Shown here: in pieces, positions 38,401-47,317 of the stretch
How positions within the stretch are numbered: position 1 is the stretch's first letter
How the letters are laid out: every line of letters starts with the position of its first letter
Program-made: the position numbers and the translations under genes
Assembly (NCBI GenBank): GCA_963667875.2
Contig: CAXXGC010000005.1
Location: forward strand, 62,001 to 126,000
DNA: 64,000 bases
Source of the DNA: JAEXOD01 sp963667875
GTDB taxonomy: Bacteria > Bacteroidota > Ignavibacteria > Ignavibacteriales > Melioribacteraceae
Reading direction: 5' to 3'
The notes under the pieces: model-generated
Seen by the model: the letters and a program-made list of their open reading frames with translations, nothing else
Database searches by the model: none
What the model was told of the DNA's origin: nothing

Positions 38401-41400
38401 AATAATATTCCGCCCATGGCCTGGTTACAGGCATCATTTACTATTAAAGGTGTTTTACCTTGATATTGCCCTACAAGTTTACTGCGGTCAACTTCAACAA
38501 CATGTCCTTTTGATAAAAATCCAATTGACTTAAATACTTCACCAAGTTTACGGGTTATTGATGTTTTCCCTGTTCCCGGATTTCCTGTTAAAATAAAATG
38601 CATACCAAGTTTTTCTGCTTCGGCAAGTCCTCTGTTAACTCTTTCCTGCTGCATTTTTATTTGTAATGCAATTTCTCTAACCGAAGTTTTAACTGTATCC
38701 ATTCCAATAAATTCGTTTAATTCAGCTAAAACATCATCTAAACTTTTAACTTTATCCTGTTTTCCCTGAATATCTTCCAGTGTTAAATAATCCATATCCG
38801 TTTCAACAAAATCTGGACTAGCAACTAATTTAGATAATCTATTTCCCTGCCGTTGTAACGACATTTCGAAAATATTTCTCACTTCACGTGCATTTCCAAA
38901 GTTTTTATCACGCGACATATAAATGTCTTTAAAGAATTTTAACAGGTTTTCTTCAGCATCCAATTCTAATTTAAGTTTTTTCTTTAATACTTGTTTATTA
39001 AATATTTCCATTAATTCTTCGGCAGTATAATCCTCAAAATTAATTTTTTTGGTAAACCGCGAGGCTAAACCCGGATTTGTATCTAAAAACTTTCTCATTT
39101 CATTATTATATCCGGCAACAATAACTACAAATCTGCCCCGGTCATCTTCCATACGTTTTAATAATGTATCAACTGCTTCCTTACCAAAGTCATTCGAGCC
39201 ATCTTCGGGTGAAAGAGTATAAGCTTCATCAATAAATAATACCCCACCCATTGAATTATCAATTAAATTATTTGTTTTTGGCGCTGTTGATCCAACCGAT
39301 GTTCCAACAAGTTTTGATCTATCGGCTTCAATTACATGCCCGCGCGATAATAAACCAAGATTCTTAAAAACATCTCCAATAATTCGTGCTACTGTTGTTT
39401 TACCTGTACCCGGATTTCCGGTAAACACAAAATGAATATTTAATTGAGTTCCCTTTTCCCCTCTTTCAATTCTGCGTTTTTCTATATTTAAATAATTTAC
39501 AAGATTATTAATTTCATCTTTAATATTCCTCATGCCTGTAAGTTCGTTTAATTCTCCAAGCACTTCATTAAGGCTTTTTTCTTTTAGTGCCTCGTAAGGA
39601 ATATCAATTGCGGTAATTGTATTTAATAGATCGTTAGTTTTTTCATCTTCAGAAAGTTTTGATGTCCTTTCCGATTGTTTAGCACATGCCTCATCAACAA
39701 TTTTACGTACCTCACGGGCATTTGCAAAATTTTTATCTTTTCCGTCAAGCATTTTACCAATAACTTTTTTTACTAATTCAAGCGCATCATTGGTAATAAC
39801 AAATTTTTTCTTTTTAACTTGTCCCTTAAATATTTCAAATAATTCATCGGCTGTATAATCTTCAATATGAAGATATTTATCAAATCTGCTTTTCATTCCC
39901 GGATTGGTATTTAAAAAATTATTAATTTCATTTCTATATCCGGCAGCAATAACAACAAATTTACCCCTGTCGTCTTCCATACGTTTCATTAAAGTTTCAA
40001 TTGCTTCTTTACCGTATGGATCTGAACCGCCTGATGCGGGATCTCCCGCCAATGTGTATGCTTCATCAACAAATAAAATACCACCCATTGCCTGGTTGCA
40101 TGCATCATTTACCAACAAAGGGGTTTTCCCTTGATATTGTCCCACAAGTTTACTTCTGTCAACTTCAATAACATGACCCTTAGGCAAAAATCCTATTGAT
40201 TTAAATACTTCCCCTAGCTTACGTGTAATTGATGTTTTACCTGTTCCAGGATTTCCTGTTAAAATAAAATGCATCCCCATTTTTTCAGCTTCTGCTAATC
40301 CGCGGTTAACCCTTTCCTGCTGCATTTTAATTTGCAACGCTATTTCTCTGATAGCAGTTTTAACAGTTCCCATTCCGGTAAATTCATTCAATTCGTTTAA
40401 TACTTCATCAAGACTTTTAACTTTGCCAAGTTTTCCTTCTATATCTTCTCGTGTTAAATAATCCATCAACTCTTCATTAAAATCCGGATTTGTAACAAGT
40501 GATGAAAGTCTGTTACCTTGTCTTTGCAAAGACATTTCAAAAAGATTACGTACCTCGCGGGCATTGCCAAAATTTTTATCGCGCGATAGATACATATTTT
40601 TAAAGAATTTTAATAAATTGTCCTCAGCTTCAACATCAAGTTTAAGTTTTTTCTTGTTAACTTGTCTGTTAAATATTTCCATTAATTCTTCAGCGGAATA
40701 ATCTTCAAAATTTATTTTTTTAGTAAAACGTGAAGCTAGTCCCGGATTAGTATCCATAAACTTTCTCATCTCGTTATTATATCCTGCAACAATAACAACA
40801 AATTTTCCGCGGTCGTCTTCCATACGTTTTAATAATGTATCAATTGCTTCTTTTCCATAATCAAAAGATGAATCTTCCGGCGAAAGAGTATAAGCTTCAT
40901 CAATAAATAAAACACCACCCATTGCCGAATCTATTACCTGACTGGTTTTAGGGGCTGTACTTCCAATAGTTGATCCAACTAATTTACTTCTATCTGTTTC
41001 AACAACATGCCCCTTGGCAAGCAGTCCCAGTTTGTGTAGAACACCACCAATTATTCGCGCAACCGTTGTTTTTCCGGTTCCGGGATTTCCGGTAAATACA
41101 AAATGTATATTTATTGGAGTACCGGCACCTCCTTTTTCTTTTCTTTTCTTTTCAATATTCAGGAAATTAACCAAATTATTAATTTCATCTTTTATTGCTC
41201 TCATTCCGGTTAATTCATTTAATTCACCAAGCACTTCAGATAGGTCGTTTTCTTTTGGAGCTTCATAAGGTATATCTTCATTTGTAATAGTTGCAAGAAC
41301 ATCATCATTTTGTTCATCAAGAGGAACTTTACTTAATCTTTCGGATTGTTTGGCAAGTGTTTCTTCAAACAATTTTCGCATTTCACGGCCATTGCCAAAA

Positions 41401-42938
41401 TCTTTATCCCTTGCTTCGTATAAAACATCAATAGCTTTTTTAGCTGTTTCTTCAGCTTCTGCGGTAAGTTTATATTTCCGTTTTATTAAAAAATTATGAT
41501 ATATTCTAAATAATTCATCCGGTTTGTAATCTTCAATATGTAAATATTTATTAAATCTGCTTTTTAATCCGCTGTTAACATGTAAAAAACGATCCATTTC
41601 GGTTTTGTATCCGGCGGCAATAATTACAAATTTGCCTCTTTCGTCTTCCATTCGTTTCATTAATGTTTCAATTGCTTCTTTGCCGTATTTATCAACATCC
41701 CCCGTTTCCGAATAAGGGGCCAAAGTATAAGCTTCATCAACAAATAAAATTCCGCCCATCGATTTATCAATAGCATCATTTGTTAAAACGGGTGTTTTCC
41801 CTTGAAATTCACTAACAAGTTTACTGCGGTCAACTTCAACTACATGACCGCTGTCCAAAAACTCAATAGCACTAAATATTTCCCCTAATTTACGGGCAAT
41901 TGAAGTTTTTCCGGTACCGGGATTTCCTGTTAAAATAAAATGCAATCCAAGCTTTTCTTCCTGGGCAATGCCTCGTTTAGCTCTTTCCTGCTGCATAGTT
42001 ACTTGTTTAGCAATTTCTTTTACTGCATTTTTAACAGCTTCCATACCAATAAATTCATCCATTTCAGAAAGAATTTTTTCAAGAGTTTTCTCCTCGGGAA
42101 TATCTCCTTTAACATCTTCTTTGCTTATAATATTATCATCAATTCCGGTTTTTGAAACGCGTGTAAGATAATTTTTAAATATTTCCTCAGCAGCACCAAC
42201 CGCAAAATGAGCATTTCCAAACGAATGTGTTTTTGTTTTTATTGCCTGTTTAAATAACGATTTTAACCTGCGTTCCGATTCTTCATTTAAATTTAAGTTG
42301 TATCCACCCAAACGTTTTAAACAAATTGCAAAAAGCTCACTTGCTGTAAATTCCGGGAGTCTGAATTTGTATTCAAACCGATTTTTAATTGAGGGATTTT
42401 TATCTAAAAATTCTTCAAATCCTTCAGGCAATCCGGCCAAAACAACAATTGGATCAGTACCAAACTTATCCATTTCCGAAAACAATTTATCCAACTGGTG
42501 CAAATCGGATGCAAAACCGCTTGGCACTAACTTTTGAACGTTATCAATAAATAACATTCCGCCTTTTGCTTTTTGTATATTATTTTGAAAATCTTTAGTA
42601 TATTCAGCGTAATCAACCGCGTCAATCATTTCAGCTTTGGATTTGGTAATAATGCCGTTTCTAAAAAACAAATCCTGCAAAACAGTAGCAATTGTATTTT
42701 TACCTGTTCCGGTATTGCCAATTATAAGAGTATGCATATTTATTTTATGGCCGGTTCCCCGGTTTTTTAATGCACTTGTAATATTTATTAACGATTTTAT
42801 TTCGTTTTTAATATCACTTAAACCAACTAATTGTTCCAAATCACAGGCAGATGCCGAAATAATCTGTTCACCGCAATTTTTACAATATTTTGCAATATCT
42901 CTATTTGATGTTCCACAACTATCACAATTTAATGGCAT
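35430..42938 (-). CDS. Giant protein with nine tandem CbbX/SpoVK-type AAA+ modules
   Basis: A 2502-residue protein. It begins with a zinc ribbon (CDSCGTSNRDIAKYCKNCG), then nine AAA+ modules of about 280 residues. Walker A motifs start near residues 74, 337, 617, 895, 1174, 1451, 1730, 2007 and 2287. Modules 2-7 are intact (GNPGTGKT; FVDEAYTL or FIDEAYTL; a conserved SRF segment), and two subtypes alternate: even ones ILTGNPGTGKTSI with QGKTP, odd ones FVFTGNPGTGKTTVARII with PKT. Modules 1 (GNTGTGKN, FIDN), 8 (YVDNAY) and 9 (GNPGTGVS, no Walker B acid) are degenerate. CbbX, EccA and SpoVK normally assemble as hexamers from separate chains; here six active modules are on one chain. No membrane segment. 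Substrate unknown. Confidence 0.92.
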   Translation of the reverse strand: MPLNCDSCGTSNRDIAKYCKNCGEQIISASACDLEQLVGLSDIKNEIKSLINITSALKNRGTGHKINMHTLIIGNTGTGKNTIATVLQDLFFRNGIITKSKAEMIDAVDYAEYTKDFQNNIQKAKGGMLFIDNVQKLVPSGFASDLHQLDKLFSEMDKFGTDPIVVLAGLPEGFEEFLDKNPSIKNRFEYKFRLPEFTASELFAICLKRLGGYNLNLNEESERRLKSLFKQAIKTKTHSFGNAHFAVGAAEEIFKNYLTRVSKTGIDDNIISKEDVKGDIPEEKTLEKILSEMDEFIGMEAVKNAVKEIAKQVTMQQERAKRGIAQEEKLGLHFILTGNPGTGKTSIARKLGEIFSAIEFLDSGHVVEVDRSKLVSEFQGKTPVLTNDAIDKSMGGILFVDEAYTLAPYSETGDVDKYGKEAIETLMKRMEDERGKFVIIAAGYKTEMDRFLHVNSGLKSRFNKYLHIEDYKPDELFRIYHNFLIKRKYKLTAEAEETAKKAIDVLYEARDKDFGNGREMRKLFEETLAKQSERLSKVPLDEQNDDVLATITNEDIPYEAPKENDLSEVLGELNELTGMRAIKDEINNLVNFLNIEKKRKEKGGAGTPINIHFVFTGNPGTGKTTVARIIGGVLHKLGLLAKGHVVETDRSKLVGSTIGSTAPKTSQVIDSAMGGVLFIDEAYTLSPEDSSFDYGKEAIDTLLKRMEDDRGKFVVIVAGYNNEMRKFMDTNPGLASRFTKKINFEDYSAEELMEIFNRQVNKKKLKLDVEAEDNLLKFFKNMYLSRDKNFGNAREVRNLFEMSLQRQGNRLSSLVTNPDFNEELMDYLTREDIEGKLGKVKSLDEVLNELNEFTGMGTVKTAIREIALQIKMQQERVNRGLAEAEKMGMHFILTGNPGTGKTSITRKLGEVFKSIGFLPKGHVIEVDRSKLVGQYQGKTPLLVNDACNQAMGGILFVDEAYTLAGDPASGGSDPYGKEAIETLMKRMEDDRGKFVVIAAGYRNEINNFLNTNPGMKSRFDKYLHIEDYTADELFEIFKGQVKKKKFVITNDALELVKKVIGKMLDGKDKNFANAREVRKIVDEACAKQSERTSKLSEDEKTNDLLNTITAIDIPYEALKEKSLNEVLGELNELTGMRNIKDEINNLVNYLNIEKRRIERGEKGTQLNIHFVFTGNPGTGKTTVARIIGDVFKNLGLLSRGHVIEADRSKLVGTSVGSTAPKTNNLIDNSMGGVLFIDEAYTLSPEDGSNDFGKEAVDTLLKRMEDDRGRFVVIVAGYNNEMRKFLDTNPGLASRFTKKINFEDYTAEELMEIFNKQVLKKKLKLELDAEENLLKFFKDIYMSRDKNFGNAREVRNIFEMSLQRQGNRLSKLVASPDFVETDMDYLTLEDIQGKQDKVKSLDDVLAELNEFIGMDTVKTSVREIALQIKMQQERVNRGLAEAEKLGMHFILTGNPGTGKTSITRKLGEVFKSIGFLSKGHVVEVDRSKLVGQYQGKTPLIVNDACNQAMGGILFVDEAYTLAGDPASGGSDPYGKEAIETLMKRMEDDRGKFVVIAAGYKNEMSNFLDTNPGMQSRFDKYLHIDDYTKDELFKILIGQAKKKKYIIADEALESIKKNIDKLVDNKDKNFANAREARKLFDLMISKQSERVSKLSVEERTDAVLCTIQLIDVPSEGTKEIKIEDVLKELNELTGMGNIKNELNSLIDFLSVEKQRAEYGGSKTSLNLHFVFTGNPGTGKTTVARIIAKIFKSLGLLSQGQLVEVDRSALVGQWMGQTEPKTNAVINKALGGLLFIDEAYTLASGGDNDYGKEAINILLKRMEDDRGKYICVVAGYSKQMAEFLDMNPGLASRFTKRIHFDDYSAAELAQIFRNQVTKKKLTLDKFADENLNSYFTKIYNSRDKNFGNAREVRNIFEASLQRQGARLSKLLKEENFSKEDLNILTKADIEGGVIPDNNEILNLGKLDKLIGLGTVKSAITETVKQIKIINKRKKENLDEGEVLSYNYIITGNVGSGKTTITNCLGEIFNSLGCLTKGHLVKVDKNSLVSEFLGDSSRLVHKACDEALGGILYVDNAYNLDYTDDEYDSNNKEAIETLIIRITEDKGKFIVVLSGKKKEMERFLYKNPRLQSLFNQRLDIEDYSKEELARIFYMFAQEKNLLIQSNANSNIEKCINEFVYKKIGNSSNILDLQKLFCDVYEQHNNRINKLPIYQRSDETDKTLTVEDFPVIAKKTNNVDDLLLEMNGLVGLSNVKTEIRQFVNYLKVEKLGGRNYQSIVELKNTPNYNFIISGNPGTGVSTLAKIIAKLLNSLDLLEKDDVIEVTKDDLFKNYIGSASIMTNEVVDRALGGILLINSIETLQTNETMFFGDEAIMYLYKRLVEEFGKFYMILAGNKNGLDGFIAKNPLGFTSRFKVLHINDYTSEELYEIFKLFAAQGNKQLTAEADSLIKQIIEKVYVTKPEQFENAKTIKNIYNKIIQNQEVRISSLDQADVMKNIITVEDINL

Positions 42939-42965
42939 TACTTATTTCCTCTAAAGCTAAAAAAG

Positions 42966-45900
42966 TTAAAATAAATTAACTATAAAATGATATATACTTA
43001 TAATAAAATCTTTTATTGCTGCAAAATCAGCATCGTATTTTGTGTCATACGAAAGCAATAAAACTAATACCGAAAAGAAAATAAATGTAGGTATTGCACT
43101 TATTTTTAGAATTTGTTTTTTGGAATCACGTCTATGTGCATGATAATCATCTAATAACGCAGCGCGTCCACTGTTAAATTTATCTTTTGTGCTGAATGCA
43201 AAAGCTAATGGTTCCCATACAAAAGTTAACTTATCATCCATATTAAATATTTTGTCTCTTATCGCTTTATTCGAATAATCGTTAGCTTTAAGAATGGTAT
43301 AAACAGAATAACCCAATACGGCAATAATTACACCGCCCATAATTAAATAACTTGAAGCAATAAAATAAAAGATATAATACAAGATTATAGCACCAACGGC
43401 ACCCATAATAGCACCACCAAAACATCCTGTCGAAAAATCGGCATCACCGCCGGCAAAAGTTACTATTATACCTAATATTGCAAAAATTACATAAAATATT
43501 TTAGGTAAATTCCAAAATGCACCCGGTAAATTTCCGGTTCCGCCATTGGGATATACATAATTAAATAATAATATTCCGGCAACCATAGGAACTACTATTG
43601 AAATTACAAGCCCAACAATAAAACGGGTATCCAAACCTTTTTCTTTTTTTATTTGTTTTGGCAGCGAATTAACTGCTTTTGAATACCTTTTTGATAATTC
43701 ATTTGAAGGACATATTTTTTCAATAAAATCCATATACTCTTTTAACTTATCTTCATAATCACCCTTTTTATCCAATTTCAAATATGGGTCTTCATGAAAA
43801 TAAACAGATAATATTGCGTGTGCTTTTGAATCCAGATTTTTTAATTCTTTATTTAAATAATTCTTAACACTTGAATCAGCATTTAATAATTCCTGAGGAT
43901 TACTAAAATATTTCCCTTCTATTTCAAATTTAAAATCTTTATCCAAAGCACGTATTACTTTCATTAAAGCAATTTTATTATTATAAGGGAATAATTTATT
44001 GCTGTGATTTTTAGGAGTAAAGCAGAATTTTGTAAAGTTTAATTCCCAATCCCATCTTTTAACAACAGCATACATGTGGAAATAGGACATTTCATTTCCT
44101 AATATTCCGGTATAATTATCAAAATTCTTATAAAAAGCAGCCGCCATGTCGGCTTTTGTTTTACATTCGGTTCTGTCACAAGCCACATATTTTAATTCAG
44201 GATTAAGAGCATAAGCTGCGGCAACAACCATTGACTCTTGATTTTTTGAAGCATATTGCCCATTTAAGTATTTAATCCAATCATAAGCATTTTTATTATC
44301 GCTAAAACTAAGCCAAGCTTCAACAAAACCATCTGTAATATACTTTTTTGCCTGATCGGTATAGGTATTAAACAGAGTTGCTAATTTTTTAAGCTCATCT
44401 CTTTGAACGAATGTTTCCTTATTCCCGCTTTTATCCTTTGGATGAACAAACCTAAATGGTTTTTTAGGATTTAACGAATATATTATATATTGAATTGCTA
44501 AATCATCATTATCCTTATAATCTTTAAAATATTTTCTAAGATCATCGGCTAAATCTTTATATCCTTTACTTTCAATAAATAGATATAAACTGTCATCTTT
44601 TGATTTTAATTTCTGTTTATATCCCTTAACATCGTTTTCTACAACATTGGCAAGTTCATCAATTGTTTCGCATTTAGTACCATCATCGCTTATGTAAGGC
44701 AAGTTGGGATTTAATAAATAAATAACTGCTTGTACCGCGGCTTTTTTATTTTTCTTATATTCCGATTCATAAATATCTTCAACTAAAACAGCTTTTTTAT
44801 TATTTTTAGCTTCTTTTAACCATTCAGTAATTTTTCCTCTAAATAAATATTTTTCTGCCAATTCATTATCCTGCTGCATAAATTCGGCAAATTGTTCAGG
44901 ATTTAACGCAATTTTATCATCATCAAACGGGAATGGTTTATATTCGGAAACAAGCACATCTTTATGAACAGGAACATTTTCTCCCTTTAACCAGCGTTTA
45001 CATTCATCATGTCCCCAGCGTTTATCATCGGTAAGTACGGTAAGACCTTTAATAAGTGTTTTAATTTCTTCCGGCATGTCATCGGGTAAAGGGATCTTAC
45101 CTGCTTCTTTTACATCATTCCATGTTGCTAAAACATCTTCGGTATTATCGTCACCTGCAATACTTTCAAGCATTTTATCAAATTTTTCCCTTCCCATCCA
45201 GGCTACTAATATTGTAATACCCAAGGAATAATAATCCATATATTTTGAAACAGTCTGCCTGCTTGAGCGCAGCGAATTTGTTCTTAAACCTTCCGGTGCA
45301 ATATACAAATCACTACCCATTTTAGTGGTTCTGTGATGTGAAACCCGGGTATCAACAATGGAAGAAATACCAAAGTCGGCAATTAATATATCCGAACCAT
45401 CTGCATTTTTATAAAACAAGTTTTCAGGTTTAATGTCGCGATGGAAAATTCCATTTTTATGTAAAAAATCCAAAGCGTTTATTGTTTCTTTAACAATATC
45501 TTTTATTTTTTTTACATTTTTCATTGGAGAATGATCAAGTACAGAACCACCCTCGCAATATTGCATTAATTCAAAAAATCTCTCGCCAAATCTATCTGGA
45601 ACAGAACCGTAATCGTAAACCTTAATTATATCTTCATGAGTAAAGGAACGAAGCTTTTGAATCAAATCATCTTTAGGTTTCCCTCTATCTTTATATAATT
45701 TTAATACTGCTTTTCCAACTTCTCCTTCAACTAAAAATATTTCAGCTTCACCGGTTGTTAAAGATATTGGTTTAATAAGTTTGTAAATCTTTCCATTTAA
45801 ATTAAAATTATCTTGATTTGCAGTATCGTTATTCGAAAACCCGGAGCCAATATATGCATTAGCACCATTATTAACATCTGCCGAAATCACATCACCACTT

Positions 45901-46052
45901 ACCCTTACTGTTGCATCCATATTAGCGGCATTAACTAAAGGAGTGTTAAAACCGGAAGAAATAATATCATTAGTTCCTCTATATGTAGCATCACTGTTAT
46001 TCATATCCGAAGATATAAAATCACTATCACCTCTTACTGTTTTGTCATCCAT
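42966..46052 (-). CDS. Membrane Ser/Thr protein kinase with triple DxTVR N-terminal repeat and helical repeats
   Basis: A 1028-residue kinase. Residues 1-75 contain three imperfect repeats with D-K-T5-V-R, D-A-T23-Y-R and D-A-T48-V-R, each followed by a G-x-x-D-x-I-S segment. The kinase domain (about 85-345) has K118 in VLKLYKD, HRDIKPEN (204-211), ADFGISS (DFG 226-228) and YIAPEG; the Gly-rich loop is weak. Residues about 365-800 hold at least four repeats of about 100 residues (YLLNPNLPYIS, YSLNPKKPFRF, YALNPELKYVA, RALDKDFKFEI). About four to five membrane helices follow (FIVGLVISIVVPMVAGILLF; IFYVIFAILGIIVTFAG; and others). It lies 27 bases before the AAA gene and would phosphorylate cluster partners from the inner membrane. 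Confidence 0.9.
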   Translation of the reverse strand: MDDKTVRGDSDFISSDMNNSDATYRGTNDIISSGFNTPLVNAANMDATVRVSGDVISADVNNGANAYIGSGFSNNDTANQDNFNLNGKIYKLIKPISLTTGEAEIFLVEGEVGKAVLKLYKDRGKPKDDLIQKLRSFTHEDIIKVYDYGSVPDRFGERFFELMQYCEGGSVLDHSPMKNVKKIKDIVKETINALDFLHKNGIFHRDIKPENLFYKNADGSDILIADFGISSIVDTRVSHHRTTKMGSDLYIAPEGLRTNSLRSSRQTVSKYMDYYSLGITILVAWMGREKFDKMLESIAGDDNTEDVLATWNDVKEAGKIPLPDDMPEEIKTLIKGLTVLTDDKRWGHDECKRWLKGENVPVHKDVLVSEYKPFPFDDDKIALNPEQFAEFMQQDNELAEKYLFRGKITEWLKEAKNNKKAVLVEDIYESEYKKNKKAAVQAVIYLLNPNLPYISDDGTKCETIDELANVVENDVKGYKQKLKSKDDSLYLFIESKGYKDLADDLRKYFKDYKDNDDLAIQYIIYSLNPKKPFRFVHPKDKSGNKETFVQRDELKKLATLFNTYTDQAKKYITDGFVEAWLSFSDNKNAYDWIKYLNGQYASKNQESMVVAAAYALNPELKYVACDRTECKTKADMAAAFYKNFDNYTGILGNEMSYFHMYAVVKRWDWELNFTKFCFTPKNHSNKLFPYNNKIALMKVIRALDKDFKFEIEGKYFSNPQELLNADSSVKNYLNKELKNLDSKAHAILSVYFHEDPYLKLDKKGDYEDKLKEYMDFIEKICPSNELSKRYSKAVNSLPKQIKKEKGLDTRFIVGLVISIVVPMVAGILLFNYVYPNGGTGNLPGAFWNLPKIFYVIFAILGIIVTFAGGDADFSTGCFGGAIMGAVGAIILYYIFYFIASSYLIMGGVIIAVLGYSVYTILKANDYSNKAIRDKIFNMDDKLTFVWEPLAFAFSTKDKFNSGRAALLDDYHAHRRDSKKQILKISAIPTFIFFSVLVLLLSYDTKYDADFAAIKDFIISIYHFIVNLF

Positions 46053-46079
46053 CTTTATTCCATAATATTTTATTTTTAA

Positions 46080-47102
46080 TTAGTCAGCAACTACCCACTG
46101 CCCGCCAAGTTGAGGTTGACAACAATCGTGTGGGCCTGGATGTTTATAATGAACAAAATTACATTCCCATAGATAGTTTTTGGGTTTATCGGGATATAAT
46201 TTTGGTTTTGTCGCATTAAAAAATCTGCGCGCTTCTTGTCCGGTACTAAATGTAAGCTGCGCCATTTGACTTAATTGAGCTTGGATTTCTCTTTCCTTAT
46301 TATCTTTTTCTGCCATCCTTTGTTTATAACCGGCAACATTTTGTTTTGCTCTTTCAAGTGTCTTTATATGGTCATCGGATATAAATGCCTTAACCGGGGC
46401 CGGTTCATTTTTAGTAACTTTTCGTTCTTCGGTATTTGATTTATTAAAAAACTGCTCAAGTCTCATCATTTTTTGAACTTCTTTTTCTTTTTTTTCGGCT
46501 TCTTCAAACTTCCTTTGTTCTTGAGCTATTTTATTTTCGGCTTCAATAACTTGCCTCTGTAATTCGTCAAATTTTTGATTTTCACTTGCATCCAAATTAT
46601 AGATTTCTTCATTTAATTTGAATATATTCTGAAAAAAAGGATTTGAATTTACTTTATTTATTTCGTCAACCGCAGCTTCTGTTAATGGAGTATTACATTT
46701 TTTGCAAAAATCAAAAAAATTATGTGTTCCGCAGGATGGACAAATTATTCCCTCGGTTGGATTTCCGCATTCTTCACAGTATTTTTCACTTCCTTTTAAT
46801 TCAGCGTAACAAAATTTGCATTTCCCATCAAGTAACCAAGAACCGCAAACCTCGCAAATATCGGCCCCTTCATATACATCATTATGGCAATTTGGGCATT
46901 TTGGTTTACCGGCTAAATCAGCTCCACACTCTTCGCAAAACTTTGCATTCAATTCATTATGATACCCGCAGATAATACAAATTTTAGATCCGGGCTCATT
47001 TTGTTTTAATTCATATTGCTTTTGCTCGGTTTTTTGTATCTTCTGCTGTTGCTGTTGCAATTGCTGCTGCTGATAATTTTGCTGCTGTTTTTGCTGTTCC
47101 AA
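46080..47102 (-). CDS. Multi-zinc-ribbon, coiled-coil protein (copy 2)
   Basis: A 340-residue protein. After a Gln-rich N-terminus come tandem zinc ribbons (CIICGYHNELNAKFCEECG, CPNCHNDVYEGADICEVCG, CKFCYAELKGSEKYCEECG, CPSCGTHNFFDFCKKCN; about residues 40-145). A charged coiled coil (about 165-285) and a conserved C-terminal domain follow, with WECNFVHYKHPGPHDCCQP and LGGQWVVAD, whose Cys/His pattern suggests another metal site. It is a paralogue of the gene at 47318. It sits 27 bases before the kinase gene. A likely adaptor or scaffold in the cluster; no enzyme motif. Confidence 0.8.
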   Translation of the reverse strand: MEQQKQQQNYQQQQLQQQQQKIQKTEQKQYELKQNEPGSKICIICGYHNELNAKFCEECGADLAGKPKCPNCHNDVYEGADICEVCGSWLLDGKCKFCYAELKGSEKYCEECGNPTEGIICPSCGTHNFFDFCKKCNTPLTEAAVDEINKVNSNPFFQNIFKLNEEIYNLDASENQKFDELQRQVIEAENKIAQEQRKFEEAEKKEKEVQKMMRLEQFFNKSNTEERKVTKNEPAPVKAFISDDHIKTLERAKQNVAGYKQRMAEKDNKEREIQAQLSQMAQLTFSTGQEARRFFNATKPKLYPDKPKNYLWECNFVHYKHPGPHDCCQPQLGGQWVVAD

Positions 47103-47317
47103 ATATTCCTCGTATCCAACAAATAAATTAGTAACTTAAAATAAAACAATTTTTATTTTATGTAAAGACAAATTCATCTTAAATTATTTATCATTCAACA
47201 TATTACCGCAATTTTTAAATATATATTGATAATAATGTCCTAATTTTTCAATTTACAATAAAACAAATTTATATCTTTAAAATTTTGTAATATAAACAAC
47301 AAATGAATTTTAATTAA

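Noticed and set aside
36976..42954. Recurrent plus-strand open frames opposite the AAA+ gene, some repeated with similar sequence
   Set aside because: Their repetition mirrors the AAA+ module repeats on the other strand; no ribosome sites.
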